From contig CAZOVK010000078.1 of the NCBI GenBank assembly GCA_964583165.1, positions 1-10,884 of the forward strand: a stretch of DNA of 10,884 nt. The letters are read 5' to 3'. Below the pieces are notes generated by a model. The model made no database searches. It saw only the letters and a list, made by a program, of their open reading frames with translations, and was not told the DNA's origin. This DNA is from CAZOVK01 sp964583165. GTDB taxonomy: Bacteria > Bacillota > Clostridia > Lachnospirales > WRAX01. Position 1 is the stretch's first letter; the number at the start of each line of letters is the position of its first letter. A program made the position numbers and the translations under genes. Below are positions 1-7,651 of the stretch, piece by piece.

Positions 1-1
1 G

Positions 2-688
2 AACATGGGTTTTTCACGCGGTGATGACCGTGCGGACTTGCTGGAGAATTTCAGAAGGTTTGGCGTGAACACCGGTATTGACCCTAAGCTTACGGTATTT
101 ACACATCAGAAACACCACGCGAATATCCTCATAGCCACGCCCGAAGACTGTGGCAAGGGGTTGTTTTCTGAGCGTGACTATGACGACATTGACGGACTTA
201 TGACCGATGAGCCGAATGTTGGGCTTGTGACCTTCTATGCTGATTGTATGCCCCTGTTATTCTATGACCCCGTTCATAACGCCGCCGCGACCTCACATGC
301 GGGTTGGCGAGGCACTGTCGCGAAAATTGCGGCAGTGACGGTAAAAGCAATGAGCGAACGCTACGGCACGAGGCCCGAAGACTTGTTAGTGGGCATTGCG
401 CCCTGTATCGATGTCTGTTGTTTTGAGGTAGGCGCGGAGGTTCTCGCGGCGTTTAACGAAGCCTTCACCGACTTCTCTCATTATAGGGTACATCCGCAAA
501 ATGCGGGCAAATACCTAATCGACCTTAAATCAACCAACCGCGACATATTGATAGCGGCGGGTGTTCGCCCCGAGCATATCGAGATTGACGAGCATTGCAC
601 CATGTGTAACCCCGACCTTTTCTTTTCGCACAGACGCGACGGGCAGGCACGCGGCAGTATGATTGCGGCGATAATGATAAATGATTAA
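2..688 (+). CDS. pgeF: PgeF/YfiH-family purine nucleoside phosphorylase (laccase-domain fold), 5' partial
   Basis: The product belongs to the PgeF (YfiH, formerly 'polyphenol oxidase') family. These are cytosolic zinc enzymes that phosphorolyse or deaminate purine nucleosides, and some have been linked to peptidoglycan proofreading. Counting from the methionine at position 5, the visible family signatures are Q35-x-H37, ADCMPLLFYD with C81, SHAGWRGT with H98, and a Cys-rich IAPCIDVCCFEVG segment. The C-terminal CTMCNPDLFFSHRRDG is also typical. H37, C81 and H98 are the expected zinc ligands. The frame is open to the window edge, and the first residues (NMGFSRGDD) match the usual internal 'LNLGxxxGD' segment rather than an N-terminus. 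About 30-45 residues are therefore missing upstream and the ATG at 5 is probably not the start. The gene lies 14 nt before the DUF512 gene, in the same operon. Confidence 0.9.
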   Translation, partial: NMGFSRGDDRADLLENFRRFGVNTGIDPKLTVFTHQKHHANILIATPEDCGKGLFSERDYDDIDGLMTDEPNVGLVTFYADCMPLLFYDPVHNAAATSHAGWRGTVAKIAAVTVKAMSERYGTRPEDLLVGIAPCIDVCCFEVGAEVLAAFNEAFTDFSHYRVHPQNAGKYLIDLKSTNRDILIAAGVRPEHIEIDEHCTMCNPDLFFSHRRDGQARGSMIAAIMIND

Positions 689-702
689 ATATGGAGATAC
701 GA

Positions 703-1977
703 ATGAAGAAAATCACTGACATTGACCCCGGCAGTATCGCCGAACGCCTCGGCATACGTGAGGGTGATGAGCTTCTGACTATCAACGGCATAACGCCTGT
801 TGATGTGTTTGACTACCGCTATCAGATGACGAATTCGCGCGTAACGCTTGAAATCTCGCGTAACGGTATAGCTAAGACGTTTAACGTAAAAAAGCGTGAA
901 TCCGCTGACCTTGGGCTTGTTTTCGACAGCGGGCTTATGGACGAGCCGCGCGCTTGCAAGAACGCGTGTGTATTCTGTTTTATTGACCAGCTCCCAAAGG
1001 GCATGAGGAAGCCCCTCTACTTCAAAGACGACGACGTGCGCCTAAGCTTTCTGAGCGGCAACTATGTTACCCTCTCGAACCTATCAGATACGGAACTTCA
1101 ACGTCTGATAGACTACAAACTCTCGCCCGTGAACATCAGCGTCCACGCGACCGACCCTCAAACGCGCGTAAAACTCATGAAAAACCCTCATTGCGCCGAT
1201 ATTATGGAGAAGTTATCGCGTTTTGCGGCTCATAACATTACTATGAATTTTCAGATTGTGCTTGTGAAGGGTGTGAATGACAGTTCGATACTGGAACGCT
1301 CAATCGAAGACTTAGCGGCGTTCATGCCACTCGGCAACAGCTTGTCAATCGTCCCCGTTGGGCTGTCGCGCCACCGCGAACGGCTTGATTTTATTTTGCC
1401 CTTTACAAAACAAGACGCTTTGGATATAATCAGGCTTGTCGAAGCTTGTCAGGCGCGTTTTTCACGTGAATACGATAACCCGTTTGTTTACGCGGCTGAC
1501 GAGTTCTATATCCTTGCGGACTTGCCTATACCGCCCGCAGAGAGCTACAATGACTTCCCACAGATTGAGAACGGCGTGGGCAGTCTTGCGGCCTTTATGG
1601 ACGAGTTTGAGGGCTCGATTGACGAGAACATACCCGTGCCAACACGGAAATATTCTGTCGCGACAGGTGTTGCGGCGTTGCCATTTATTGAGAAAATGGC
1701 GGGGCGTGTGGGCTGTAGCCGCGTTTATGCCATCACGAATAATTTCTTTGGTGAACGGATAACGGTATCGGGCTTGGTGACAGGGCAAGACTTGATAGAA
1801 CAACTTAAAGGCAAGGACTTAGGCGACGAACTGCTTATACCCGAAAACATGCTTAAAGACGATTCCGACGTTTTTCTTGACGATGTGACTGTTGGCGAAG
1901 TCGCTGACGCGCTTGGTGTTACAGTGACTCCCCTACCCGTCTTGGGCGACGTTTTCTACGATACGTTAATTACTTAA
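703..1977 (+). CDS. DUF512 family protein: PDZ-like domain plus radical SAM domain
   Basis: The N-terminus is PDZ-like (DPGSIAERLGIREGDELL, followed by an ING turn). It is followed by a radical SAM cluster motif C85-x3-C89-x2-C92 (CKNACVFCFIDQ) that should bind a [4Fe-4S] cluster and SAM. SGNYVTLSNLSD and NISVHATDPQTR, and the rest of the protein to its end, match the DUF512/TIGR03279 family. The reaction and substrate of this family are unknown to me. In Clostridia the gene commonly sits just upstream of der, as here (22 nt gap), which suggests but does not prove a ribosome- or GTPase-linked role. I prefer the ATG at 703, giving 424 aa, over the in-frame ATG at 691, because GGAGA at 693-697 sits 5 nt before 703 while 691 has no ribosome binding site. 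Confidence 0.93.
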   Translation: MKKITDIDPGSIAERLGIREGDELLTINGITPVDVFDYRYQMTNSRVTLEISRNGIAKTFNVKKRESADLGLVFDSGLMDEPRACKNACVFCFIDQLPKGMRKPLYFKDDDVRLSFLSGNYVTLSNLSDTELQRLIDYKLSPVNISVHATDPQTRVKLMKNPHCADIMEKLSRFAAHNITMNFQIVLVKGVNDSSILERSIEDLAAFMPLGNSLSIVPVGLSRHRERLDFILPFTKQDALDIIRLVEACQARFSREYDNPFVYAADEFYILADLPIPPAESYNDFPQIENGVGSLAAFMDEFEGSIDENIPVPTRKYSVATGVAALPFIEKMAGRVGCSRVYAITNNFFGERITVSGLVTGQDLIEQLKGKDLGDELLIPENMLKDDSDVFLDDVTVGEVADALGVTVTPLPVLGDVFYDTLIT

Positions 1978-1999
1978 TTGAAACATAGTTGGAGGTAAT

Positions 2000-3316
2000 A
2001 TGAAACCCATTGTAGCCATTGTCGGGCGCCCAAATGTGGGCAAATCGACACTGTTCAACCGCTTGGCGGGTTCGCGCATATCGATTGTTGACCCGACACC
2101 GGGCGTGACACGCGACCGCATCTACGCCGATGTGGAGTGGACGAACCGCAAGTTTACGCTCATTGACACGGGCGGTATTGACCTTGAATCGTCTGACGCG
2201 CTGACAAAAGAAATGCTAGCACAAGCGGAAATCGCTATGGAAACGGCAGATGTTATCCTGTTTTTGACGGATTGTCAGCAGGGCGTGACCGATTCTGACA
2301 TGGAAGTTGCGCAGATTTTGCGGAGGACGCAGAAGCCTGTTTTACTTGGCGTGAATAAGGTTGACGACCACAAGAAATACGCGCTGGATGTTTACGAATT
2401 CTACGCGCTCGGTCTTGGTGAACCCATAGCCGTTTCGGGCGCACAGGCGCTTGGGCTTGGTGATTTGCTTGACTCGATTATCAATATGTTGCCGCCCGCA
2501 GAAGACGACGAGATTGACGAAGACATCATCAAAGTCGCGATTGTGGGCAAGCCGAATGTAGGCAAGTCTTCTATTATAAACAAGATTCTCGGCGAGAACC
2601 GTGTTATCGTTTCACCTATCGCGGGCACAACACGCGACGCGATAGACACATACTACGAGAAGGACGGTCAGCGGTTCTTGTTCATTGACACGGCGGGCAT
2701 ACGCCGTAAGTCGAAGATTAAGGAGAATATCGAGCGTTACTCGATTATTCGCGCCGTTTCGGCCGTTGAACGCGCTGATGTTTGCGTTCTTGTCATCTCT
2801 GCCGAAGAGGGCATCACCGACCAAGACACAAAAATCGCGGGTATCGCCCACGAGCGCGGCAAAGCGGCGCTTATTGTCGTGAACAAGTGGGATTTGGTTG
2901 AGAAAGACGACAAGACTATGAAACGCTACTCGAATGAGATTGACACAGAGCTTGCGTACATGCCCTATGCGCCCAAGCTGTTTGTGTCAGCAACAACGGG
3001 TCAGCGTATGCAGAAACTGTTCGAGCTAATCAATATTGTATACGAAAACAGCAACATGCGCGTACAAACAGGTTTGCTCAATGACGTGCTTATAGAGGCC
3101 ATGTCTGTCCACCCGCCACAAGTAGACAAGGGGCGTACGCTCAAGATTTACTACATGACACAGGTCAGCGTGAAGCCGCCGACGTTTGTTATGTTTGTGA
3201 ATGAACCTGAATTGCTGCATTTCTCGTACAAGCGATACATTGAAAACAACCTGCGCGACGCATTCGCGTTCACGGGCACGCCCATACACTTTATTGTGCG
3301 TAAAAAATCTGATTAG
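2000..3316 (+). CDS. der: Ribosome assembly GTPase Der (EngA)
   Basis: Der is an essential tandem-domain GTPase that binds the 50S subunit and acts in its late maturation. The first G domain shows GRPNVGKS at residues 9-16, DTGG at 56-59 and NKVD at 119-122. The second shows GKPNVGKS at 183-190, DTAG at 230-233 and NKWD at 295-298. An acidic linker (about 166-176) separates the domains, and residues from about 355 to 438 form the KH-like RNA-binding domain. At 438 aa the length is normal for Firmicutes and all nucleotide-binding motifs are intact. The start follows GGAGG at 1991-1995. The DUF512-der-plsY order is a common clostridial arrangement; gpsA, often next after plsY, is absent here. 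Confidence 0.98.
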   Translation: MKPIVAIVGRPNVGKSTLFNRLAGSRISIVDPTPGVTRDRIYADVEWTNRKFTLIDTGGIDLESSDALTKEMLAQAEIAMETADVILFLTDCQQGVTDSDMEVAQILRRTQKPVLLGVNKVDDHKKYALDVYEFYALGLGEPIAVSGAQALGLGDLLDSIINMLPPAEDDEIDEDIIKVAIVGKPNVGKSSIINKILGENRVIVSPIAGTTRDAIDTYYEKDGQRFLFIDTAGIRRKSKIKENIERYSIIRAVSAVERADVCVLVISAEEGITDQDTKIAGIAHERGKAALIVVNKWDLVEKDDKTMKRYSNEIDTELAYMPYAPKLFVSATTGQRMQKLFELINIVYENSNMRVQTGLLNDVLIEAMSVHPPQVDKGRTLKIYYMTQVSVKPPTFVMFVNEPELLHFSYKRYIENNLRDAFAFTGTPIHFIVRKKSD

Positions 3317-3322
3317 TATCAA

Positions 3323-3329
3323 GGGGGGG
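3323..3329 (+). promoter_or_regulatory. G7 ribosome binding site of plsY
   Basis: A run of seven G lies 6 nt before the ATG at 3336. It can pair with the CCUCC anti-Shine-Dalgarno sequence with one G-U wobble, and it fixes the plsY start. A similar G5 run (7640-7644) precedes the dipeptidase gene. Confidence 0.7.
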
Positions 3330-3335
3330 CTTTTT

Positions 3336-3974
3336 ATGCTGAATAACATGACAGGTGATTGGTTGGTTTATAAGATTCTGTGTATTGTAATAGGTTATGC
3401 TATAGGTTGTATTCAAACCGCCTATATCGTTGGGCGCGCCAAGGGCATTGACATCCGCAAGCACGGCAGCGGCAACGCGGGCGCGACAAATGCCATTCGT
3501 GTAATGGGCACAAAGACGGGGCTTATCGTGTTTGCGTGTGATGTTTTGAAGGCAGTGCTTGGTTATGTCGTCTGCTATATTTTGTTTGACGGCGACTCAC
3601 TTTTTAGCTCACTCGCTGGGCTTTATGGCGGTTTGGGTGTGATTCTGGGGCATAACTTCCCGTTTTATTTGGGCTTTAAGGGCGGCAAGGGCATAGCCGC
3701 GTGTATGGGCGTTGTCATTGTATTCAACCCGCTAATGGCCGTCATCATCTTCGCCGTGGCGTTTACAAACCTATACCTCACACGCTATATGTCGTTGAGC
3801 TCGATAATCGGCGTCATTTTGTTCCCGATTTGTGTCGCTGTTTTCGGGAACCCGATTGAATCTGTTTTCCTCGCTGTTTTCATTGCGCTATTGGGCATTT
3901 ACCAGCACCGTGCGAACATCAAACGCTTGCTTAACGGCACAGAAAAACGCTTCTCATTCAAAAAATCGGCATGA
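3336..3974 (+). CDS. plsY: Glycerol-3-phosphate acyltransferase PlsY
   Basis: PlsY is an integral membrane enzyme that transfers an acyl group from acyl phosphate to glycerol-3-phosphate, giving lysophosphatidic acid, the first committed step of phospholipid synthesis. The three cytoplasmic family motifs are present: GSGNAGATNAIRVMG (44-58), GHNFPFYLGFKGGKG (105-119), and YQHRANIKRLLNGTEKRF (189-206). Hydrophobic membrane segments are visible at about 10-32, 62-84, 90-108, 122-147 and 155-188. The length is 212 aa, normal for the family. The frame stays open upstream to 3201 inside der, but the ATG at 3336 has the ribosome binding site and the start of the first membrane helix, so the longer form is rejected. 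The gap to der is 19 nt and to nadD-yqeK 7 nt, consistent with co-transcription. Confidence 0.96.
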   Translation: MLNNMTGDWLVYKILCIVIGYAIGCIQTAYIVGRAKGIDIRKHGSGNAGATNAIRVMGTKTGLIVFACDVLKAVLGYVVCYILFDGDSLFSSLAGLYGGLGVILGHNFPFYLGFKGGKGIAACMGVVIVFNPLMAVIIFAVAFTNLYLTRYMSLSSIIGVILFPICVAVFGNPIESVFLAVFIALLGIYQHRANIKRLLNGTEKRFSFKKSA

Positions 3975-3981
3975 GGTAGAT

Positions 3982-5175
3982 ATGGACAATTACCCCGAGT
4001 TTAAGAACCTCAAACGCTTCGCCATCATGGGCGGTACGTTTGACCCGATACACACGGCGCATCTCGCAATAGCACAGGCTGCGCTCTACCGCATGGACCT
4101 TGAACGCGTCATTTTCATGCCAACGGGAACACCACCCCATAAGCCGCACATCACAAGCCCACAACACCGATTGAATATGACGCTTTTGGCGACGCAAGAC
4201 AACCCCGCCTTTCGCGTGTCTGGCCTTGAAACGGATAGTCGCGTCACAACATACACGATTGACACCATACGACGCATTCGCGGTTTTTGCGGCATGGAAG
4301 CGGAGGTGTTCATGATTGTCGGTTCTGACACGCTTAATTCGATGACCTCTTGGAAGGATTATAAGCAACTGTCGGGGCTTGTGGACTTCATTGTTGCCAC
4401 GCGCCCGGGCTCAAAACCTATTGTGTCGGACGAACTTAACGAACTGTTCAATATCTACTTCATAGACGCGCCCGAAATGGACATCAGCTCAACCGCAATT
4501 CGTGACGCTCTTCAAATGGGCATTTGCGCAGACTATCTCATTCCCGTAAGTGTGGCGCGGTATGTGGAGAGATATGAGCTTTACACGCCGAAACACATAT
4601 ATGATGTAAAAACGACTCTCAAAACTTGCGCCGAGCGTGTGTCTTCTAAGCGTTTCGCCCACATTCAAGGCGTTGTTCGTGACGCGGGGCGATTGGCGCG
4701 TTTTTATGGCGAGAGCGAGAACACGGCGCGAATGGCGGCGGCGTTGCATGACATCTGTAAGGGGCTAACTGACGCTGAGACTAAAAAACTATGCAAAACA
4801 TTCGGCGTTAAAATGGATGAATATGCGAAGAATTTCCCCGAGATTATGCACGGTTTTCTGGGCGCGGAGGTTGCGGCGCGTGAGTTTGGAGTTTCGGATG
4901 AGAACCTCTTAAATGCCATACGCTATCACACAACCGGTCGCCCCGATATGAGCCTGCTTGAAAAGATAATCTTCGTGTCTGACCTTACGGAAAGCGGGCG
5001 CGAAAGCTATGACCTTATCGATATGGTACGGCGGTACGCTTATACGGATTTTGACCTAGCAGTGAGGACGGGACTATTGCTTAAAACCCGTTTCACGGCG
5101 GAGCGCGGCAAAACCGTACACCCTCTATCGATTGAGGCACTCGAGTTTTACGAAAATCAGACCGCAAACAGGTGA
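3982..5175 (+). CDS. nadD-yqeK: Fusion of nicotinate-nucleotide adenylyltransferase (NadD) and YqeK-type HD phosphohydrolase
   Basis: Residues about 10-200 are NadD, which adenylylates nicotinate mononucleotide to deamido-NAD in NAD synthesis. It has GGTFDPIHTAHL (17-28, a variant of the HxGH nucleotidyltransferase motif with Ala for Gly), TGTPPHK (48-54), VGSDTLNSMTSW (113-124) and ISSTAIR (168-174). Residues about 205-397 are a complete YqeK-like HD domain, a family shown to hydrolyse diadenosine tetraphosphate symmetrically to ADP. The metal ligands H227, H256-D257, H290, H316 (in NAIRYHTTGRPDMSLLEKII) and D334 are all visible. In many Firmicutes these are two adjacent genes; here the frame is continuous with no stop or internal ribosome binding site evident. 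The start at 3982 follows GAGGT at 3973-3977, which overlaps the plsY stop; the open frame back to 3832 lies inside plsY and is not used. Confidence 0.95.
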   Translation: MDNYPEFKNLKRFAIMGGTFDPIHTAHLAIAQAALYRMDLERVIFMPTGTPPHKPHITSPQHRLNMTLLATQDNPAFRVSGLETDSRVTTYTIDTIRRIRGFCGMEAEVFMIVGSDTLNSMTSWKDYKQLSGLVDFIVATRPGSKPIVSDELNELFNIYFIDAPEMDISSTAIRDALQMGICADYLIPVSVARYVERYELYTPKHIYDVKTTLKTCAERVSSKRFAHIQGVVRDAGRLARFYGESENTARMAAALHDICKGLTDAETKKLCKTFGVKMDEYAKNFPEIMHGFLGAEVAAREFGVSDENLLNAIRYHTTGRPDMSLLEKIIFVSDLTESGRESYDLIDMVRRYAYTDFDLAVRTGLLLKTRFTAERGKTVHPLSIEALEFYENQTANR

Positions 5176-5179
5176 TTCT

Positions 5180-5701
5180 ATGAGATTATTCACAGCCGTC
5201 AACTTCAATGACGAAACGAAGGAAGAAATAGCGAAAATTCAACTGAAACTGGCCGCTGACGGCGTTACGGGCACGTTCACGGACAAGGCGAACCTTCACA
5301 TAACGCTTGTCTTTCTCGGCGAATTCCCCGGGAGCAGTGTCGCGGGCTTTTCAGACGCGCTCGAGGACGTAGAGTTTGAGCCGTTTCAGCTTGAACTGGG
5401 CGGTCTTGGCATGTTCGGGCGTAATATCCTCTGGCTTGGCAGTCGCCCGTCACCCGCATTAAAAGACATGCACAGGCAACTTACAGAAAACCTAATGGAT
5501 ATGGGCTTTCGACCCGAAGAACGGGGCTTCAAACCACATGTGACCCTCGTGCGTCAACCCGAACTACCCGCGAGTTACTTCCTTGACGCTCAAAAAACGC
5601 CGAAAATCATCGCGCCCATTGACACAATCAGCCTCATGAAGTCCGAGCGTTTGCACGGCAAACTCGTTTACACACCGATTTTCTCAACAGGAGGGCAATA
5701 A
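5180..5701 (+). CDS. thpR: RNA 2',3'-cyclic phosphodiesterase (2H / LigT family)
   Basis: This is a 2H phosphoesterase of the ThpR/LigT family. Such enzymes open 2',3'-cyclic phosphate ends of RNA to 2'-phosphate, and can join tRNA halves with a 2'-5' bond in vitro. Both catalytic HxT motifs are present: H40-I-T42-L and H120-V-T122-L. The N-terminus MRLFTAVNF and the segment ERGFKPHVTLVRQ are characteristic. At 173 aa it is close to family length. The chosen ATG lies 4 nt after the nadD-yqeK stop, and its ribosome binding site AGGTGA (5170-5175) is built into the last codons and the stop of that gene, which points to translational coupling. The in-frame ATG at 5132 has no such support. Confidence 0.93.
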   Translation: MRLFTAVNFNDETKEEIAKIQLKLAADGVTGTFTDKANLHITLVFLGEFPGSSVAGFSDALEDVEFEPFQLELGGLGMFGRNILWLGSRPSPALKDMHRQLTENLMDMGFRPEERGFKPHVTLVRQPELPASYFLDAQKTPKIIAPIDTISLMKSERLHGKLVYTPIFSTGGQ

Positions 5702-6072
5702 TGATAACATCAAACATAGCTTTCTACCCATGTATCGACATCAACGAAACTGTTGACTTCTATAGTCGCATAGCGGGTTTTGAACTAGTCTATCAAAATG
5801 GCAACTCGCGTATTTTCAAGTGTGGCGGCGGGTATTTCGGGTTTGTGCAATACGAAGATGTGGCGGTTTACCCATCTAGGCTTTGCTTGTCGGCCAATTG
5901 TGGCTCGGTTGAAGAAGTTGACGCCGAGTATGACAGAATCGTAAAATTGGGCGGCGTGCCGCTTGAAGCACCTCAAAAACACGCGGTTTTCGCTGTCTAC
6001 TCATTCTTTGTCAAAGACCCAAACGGTTATCTGCTCGAATTTCAGAAGATTCTGGACGCTGACTTCTTTTAG
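5701..6072 (+). CDS. VOC-superfamily (glyoxalase-like) protein
   Basis: This 123-aa protein has the two beta-alpha-beta-beta-beta modules of the vicinal oxygen chelate fold. The first starts at IAFYPCIDINETVDFYSRI and the second at LCLSANCGSVEEVD, ending in VKDPNGYLLEF. The final Glu (E113) matches the last metal ligand of glyoxalase I-type members. I do not see clear His/Glu ligands at the other expected positions, so it may be a non-metal binding or resistance-type member rather than a true glyoxalase; its substrate cannot be told. The start overlaps the thpR stop by one base (TAATG), with GGAGGG at 5690-5695 as ribosome binding site. It is the last gene of the operon. Confidence 0.88.
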   Translation: MITSNIAFYPCIDINETVDFYSRIAGFELVYQNGNSRIFKCGGGYFGFVQYEDVAVYPSRLCLSANCGSVEEVDAEYDRIVKLGGVPLEAPQKHAVFAVYSFFVKDPNGYLLEFQKILDADFF

Positions 6073-6098
6073 CCAAAACACCAAAAAACGCTTGAATG

Positions 6099-6123
6099 GG
6101 GCGGGAAATACCGCCCGTTTTTT
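6099..6123 (+). terminator. Rho-independent terminator of the pgeF-VOC operon
   Basis: A perfect 6-bp GC stem (GGGCGG at 6099-6104 with CCGCCC at 6111-6116) with loop GAAATA is followed within one base by six T (6118-6123). It lies 26 nt past the VOC stop. An upstream AAAAAACG (6083-6090) is complementary to CGTTTTTT at 6116-6123, so the A-tract could pair with the T-tract, though the intervening sequence makes bidirectional action uncertain. Confidence 0.9.
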
Positions 6124-6128
6124 GTTAT

Positions 6129-6156
6129 TGTAAAATATTTATATTTGTGCTACAAT
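6129..6156 (+). promoter_or_regulatory. Extended -10 promoter for the MATE operon
   Basis: TTGTAA (6129-6134) and TACAAT (6151-6156) are separated by 16 bp, and the -10 is directly preceded by TGC (6148-6150), the extended -10 element. It follows the terminator of the previous operon, and the surrounding DNA is AT-rich. Predicted transcription start is near 6163, giving a leader of about 70 nt. Confidence 0.7.
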
Positions 6157-6168
6157 ATCAAAGGTAAA

Positions 6169-6178
6169 TAAGCGCTTA
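6169..6178. promoter_or_regulatory. Palindrome near the MATE transcription start, possible operator
   Basis: TAAGCGCTTA is a perfect 10-bp palindrome beginning about 12 bp after the -10 hexamer. This is where a repressor of an efflux gene could bind, but a 10-bp palindrome may also be chance. No regulator gene lies nearby. Confidence 0.3.
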
Positions 6179-6233
6179 ACTGATTGTCTGAATATACCAC
6201 TTTACCCAATCTCAAACCCGAAAGGACGATTTT

Positions 6234-7634
6234 ATGAGCAACAAAATGGGCACGGAGCCCATAGCAAAACTGATTATCAAAATGGCGTTGCCCGCGACAC
6301 TCTCAATGCTGATTTCGGCGCTGTACAATATAATTGACACAATCTATGTGTCACGGCTAGGCGAATATGCGCTTACGAGTGTATCACTTGTCATGCCGCT
6401 TTATATGATTATTATCGGTGTGGGCGTGGGTACGGGTATCGGTATGAACTCGTTCATATCGCGGCGACTCGGCGAGGGCAAGCCCGAAGAGGCCGCAAAA
6501 TGCGCGAATCACTCAATACCGCTTGGGCTTGTGCTTGGGCTGATTTTTGCGGTTCTGGGTATAATTTTTACGCCTATGTTCGTGGGCATGTACACGGAAG
6601 ACCCGCTTGTATACAGCAACGCATCGATGTATAACTACATAATCACGGTTGGCTCGTTCTCGGTACTCATACTTTTGGGCAACGAGAAACTCATTCAGGG
6701 CACGGGTAATATGGTATGGCCCATGATTTTCGCTCTTATCGGGACTGTCGCAAACATCATCCTCGACCCAATTATGATTTTCGGTCTGCTCGGCTTCCCG
6801 GCGATGGGCGTGACGGGCGCGGCGCTTGCTACGGTTATTGGGCAGGGCTTGGCTATGGCGTTTTCGGTTTATATTCTGATTAAACGTGGCGTGGGCGTGA
6901 AAATCACCCTTAAAAAGTTCCGATTTGACTTCAAAATCGTCTACCAAATCTATGCTGTCGGTCTGCCCGCAATTATCATGCAATGTATCGGCTCGCTGAC
7001 TGTCATGCTCATGAACGGTATTCTGATTAGCTTCACGCCCACGGCCGTCACGGTTCTTGGGCTTCACTTCCGCATTCAGAGCTTCGTCATCATGCCCGTT
7101 ATCGGCATCTGTCAAGGCGCGATGCCCATTATGGGCTTTAACTTCGGCGCGCGCAACAAAACGCGCCTGTTTGAAACAGTCAAAACAGCCATGATTTTCT
7201 CAACGGCGCTCATGGTTTTAGGCACGGCCATAATGTGGATTTTCCCGGCGCAACTGCTCGGTATTTTTGAGCCCTCACCCGAAGCCCTCGCGATTGGCAT
7301 ACCGGCTATGCGTGGTATTTCATTCGGCTACATCTTTGTCGCGGCTGTGTTCGTGCTCTCGAATCTCTATCAAGCCAGCGGTATGGGTTATTTGAGTATG
7401 ATTGCGTCGCTGTTGCGCCAAATCGTATTTGTTATACCTATGGCGTTCATCTTCGCTGAATTTATCGGGCTTAACGGCGTGTGGTACGCCTTCCCGATTG
7501 CGGACTTCTTCGCGCTTTTGATAACGACATCTGTGTTCATCTTCCTATATAGAAAGCGGCTCGACAAACACCTCGCCCAAAAGCCGGACGACAAGCAAGA
7601 GCCGCCGACACTCGAACCGGCTCTCGCCGAATAG
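6234..7634 (+). CDS. MATE family multidrug/organic cation efflux protein (MepA-like)
   Basis: This is a 466-aa polytopic inner membrane protein with about 12 hydrophobic segments. It should use the sodium or proton gradient to export cationic drugs or metabolites. Family marks are the N-terminal ALPATLSMLISALYNIIDTI with D35, the conserved loop SRRLGEGKPEEAAKCAN (76-92), NIILDPIMIFG (174-184) and, in the second half, GICQGAMPIMGFNFGARN (291-308). The last 30 or so residues form a hydrophilic, Pro/Glu-rich cytoplasmic tail. The ATG at 6234 follows AAAGGA (6221-6226). It is the first gene after the terminator and promoter, and is 17 nt from the dipeptidase gene. The substrate cannot be read from sequence. 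Confidence 0.95.
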   Translation: MSNKMGTEPIAKLIIKMALPATLSMLISALYNIIDTIYVSRLGEYALTSVSLVMPLYMIIIGVGVGTGIGMNSFISRRLGEGKPEEAAKCANHSIPLGLVLGLIFAVLGIIFTPMFVGMYTEDPLVYSNASMYNYIITVGSFSVLILLGNEKLIQGTGNMVWPMIFALIGTVANIILDPIMIFGLLGFPAMGVTGAALATVIGQGLAMAFSVYILIKRGVGVKITLKKFRFDFKIVYQIYAVGLPAIIMQCIGSLTVMLMNGILISFTPTAVTVLGLHFRIQSFVIMPVIGICQGAMPIMGFNFGARNKTRLFETVKTAMIFSTALMVLGTAIMWIFPAQLLGIFEPSPEALAIGIPAMRGISFGYIFVAAVFVLSNLYQASGMGYLSMIASLLRQIVFVIPMAFIFAEFIGLNGVWYAFPIADFFALLITTSVFIFLYRKRLDKHLAQKPDDKQEPPTLEPALAE

Positions 7635-7651
7635 AAAAAGGGGGTTTTCAT

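Noticed and set aside
3201..3335. In-frame extension of plsY into der
   Set aside because: The extension is Arg/Ser-rich with no homology, while the ATG at 3336 has a ribosome binding site and the family N-terminus.
3832..3981. In-frame extension of nadD-yqeK into plsY
   Set aside because: It overlaps conserved plsY coding sequence; NadD begins naturally at 3982 shortly before GGTFDP.
6513..7115. 200-codon open frame on the minus strand inside the MATE gene
   Set aside because: It lies wholly opposite a clearly conserved membrane protein, has the Arg/His/Asn-rich composition typical of a shadow frame, and has no family resemblance.
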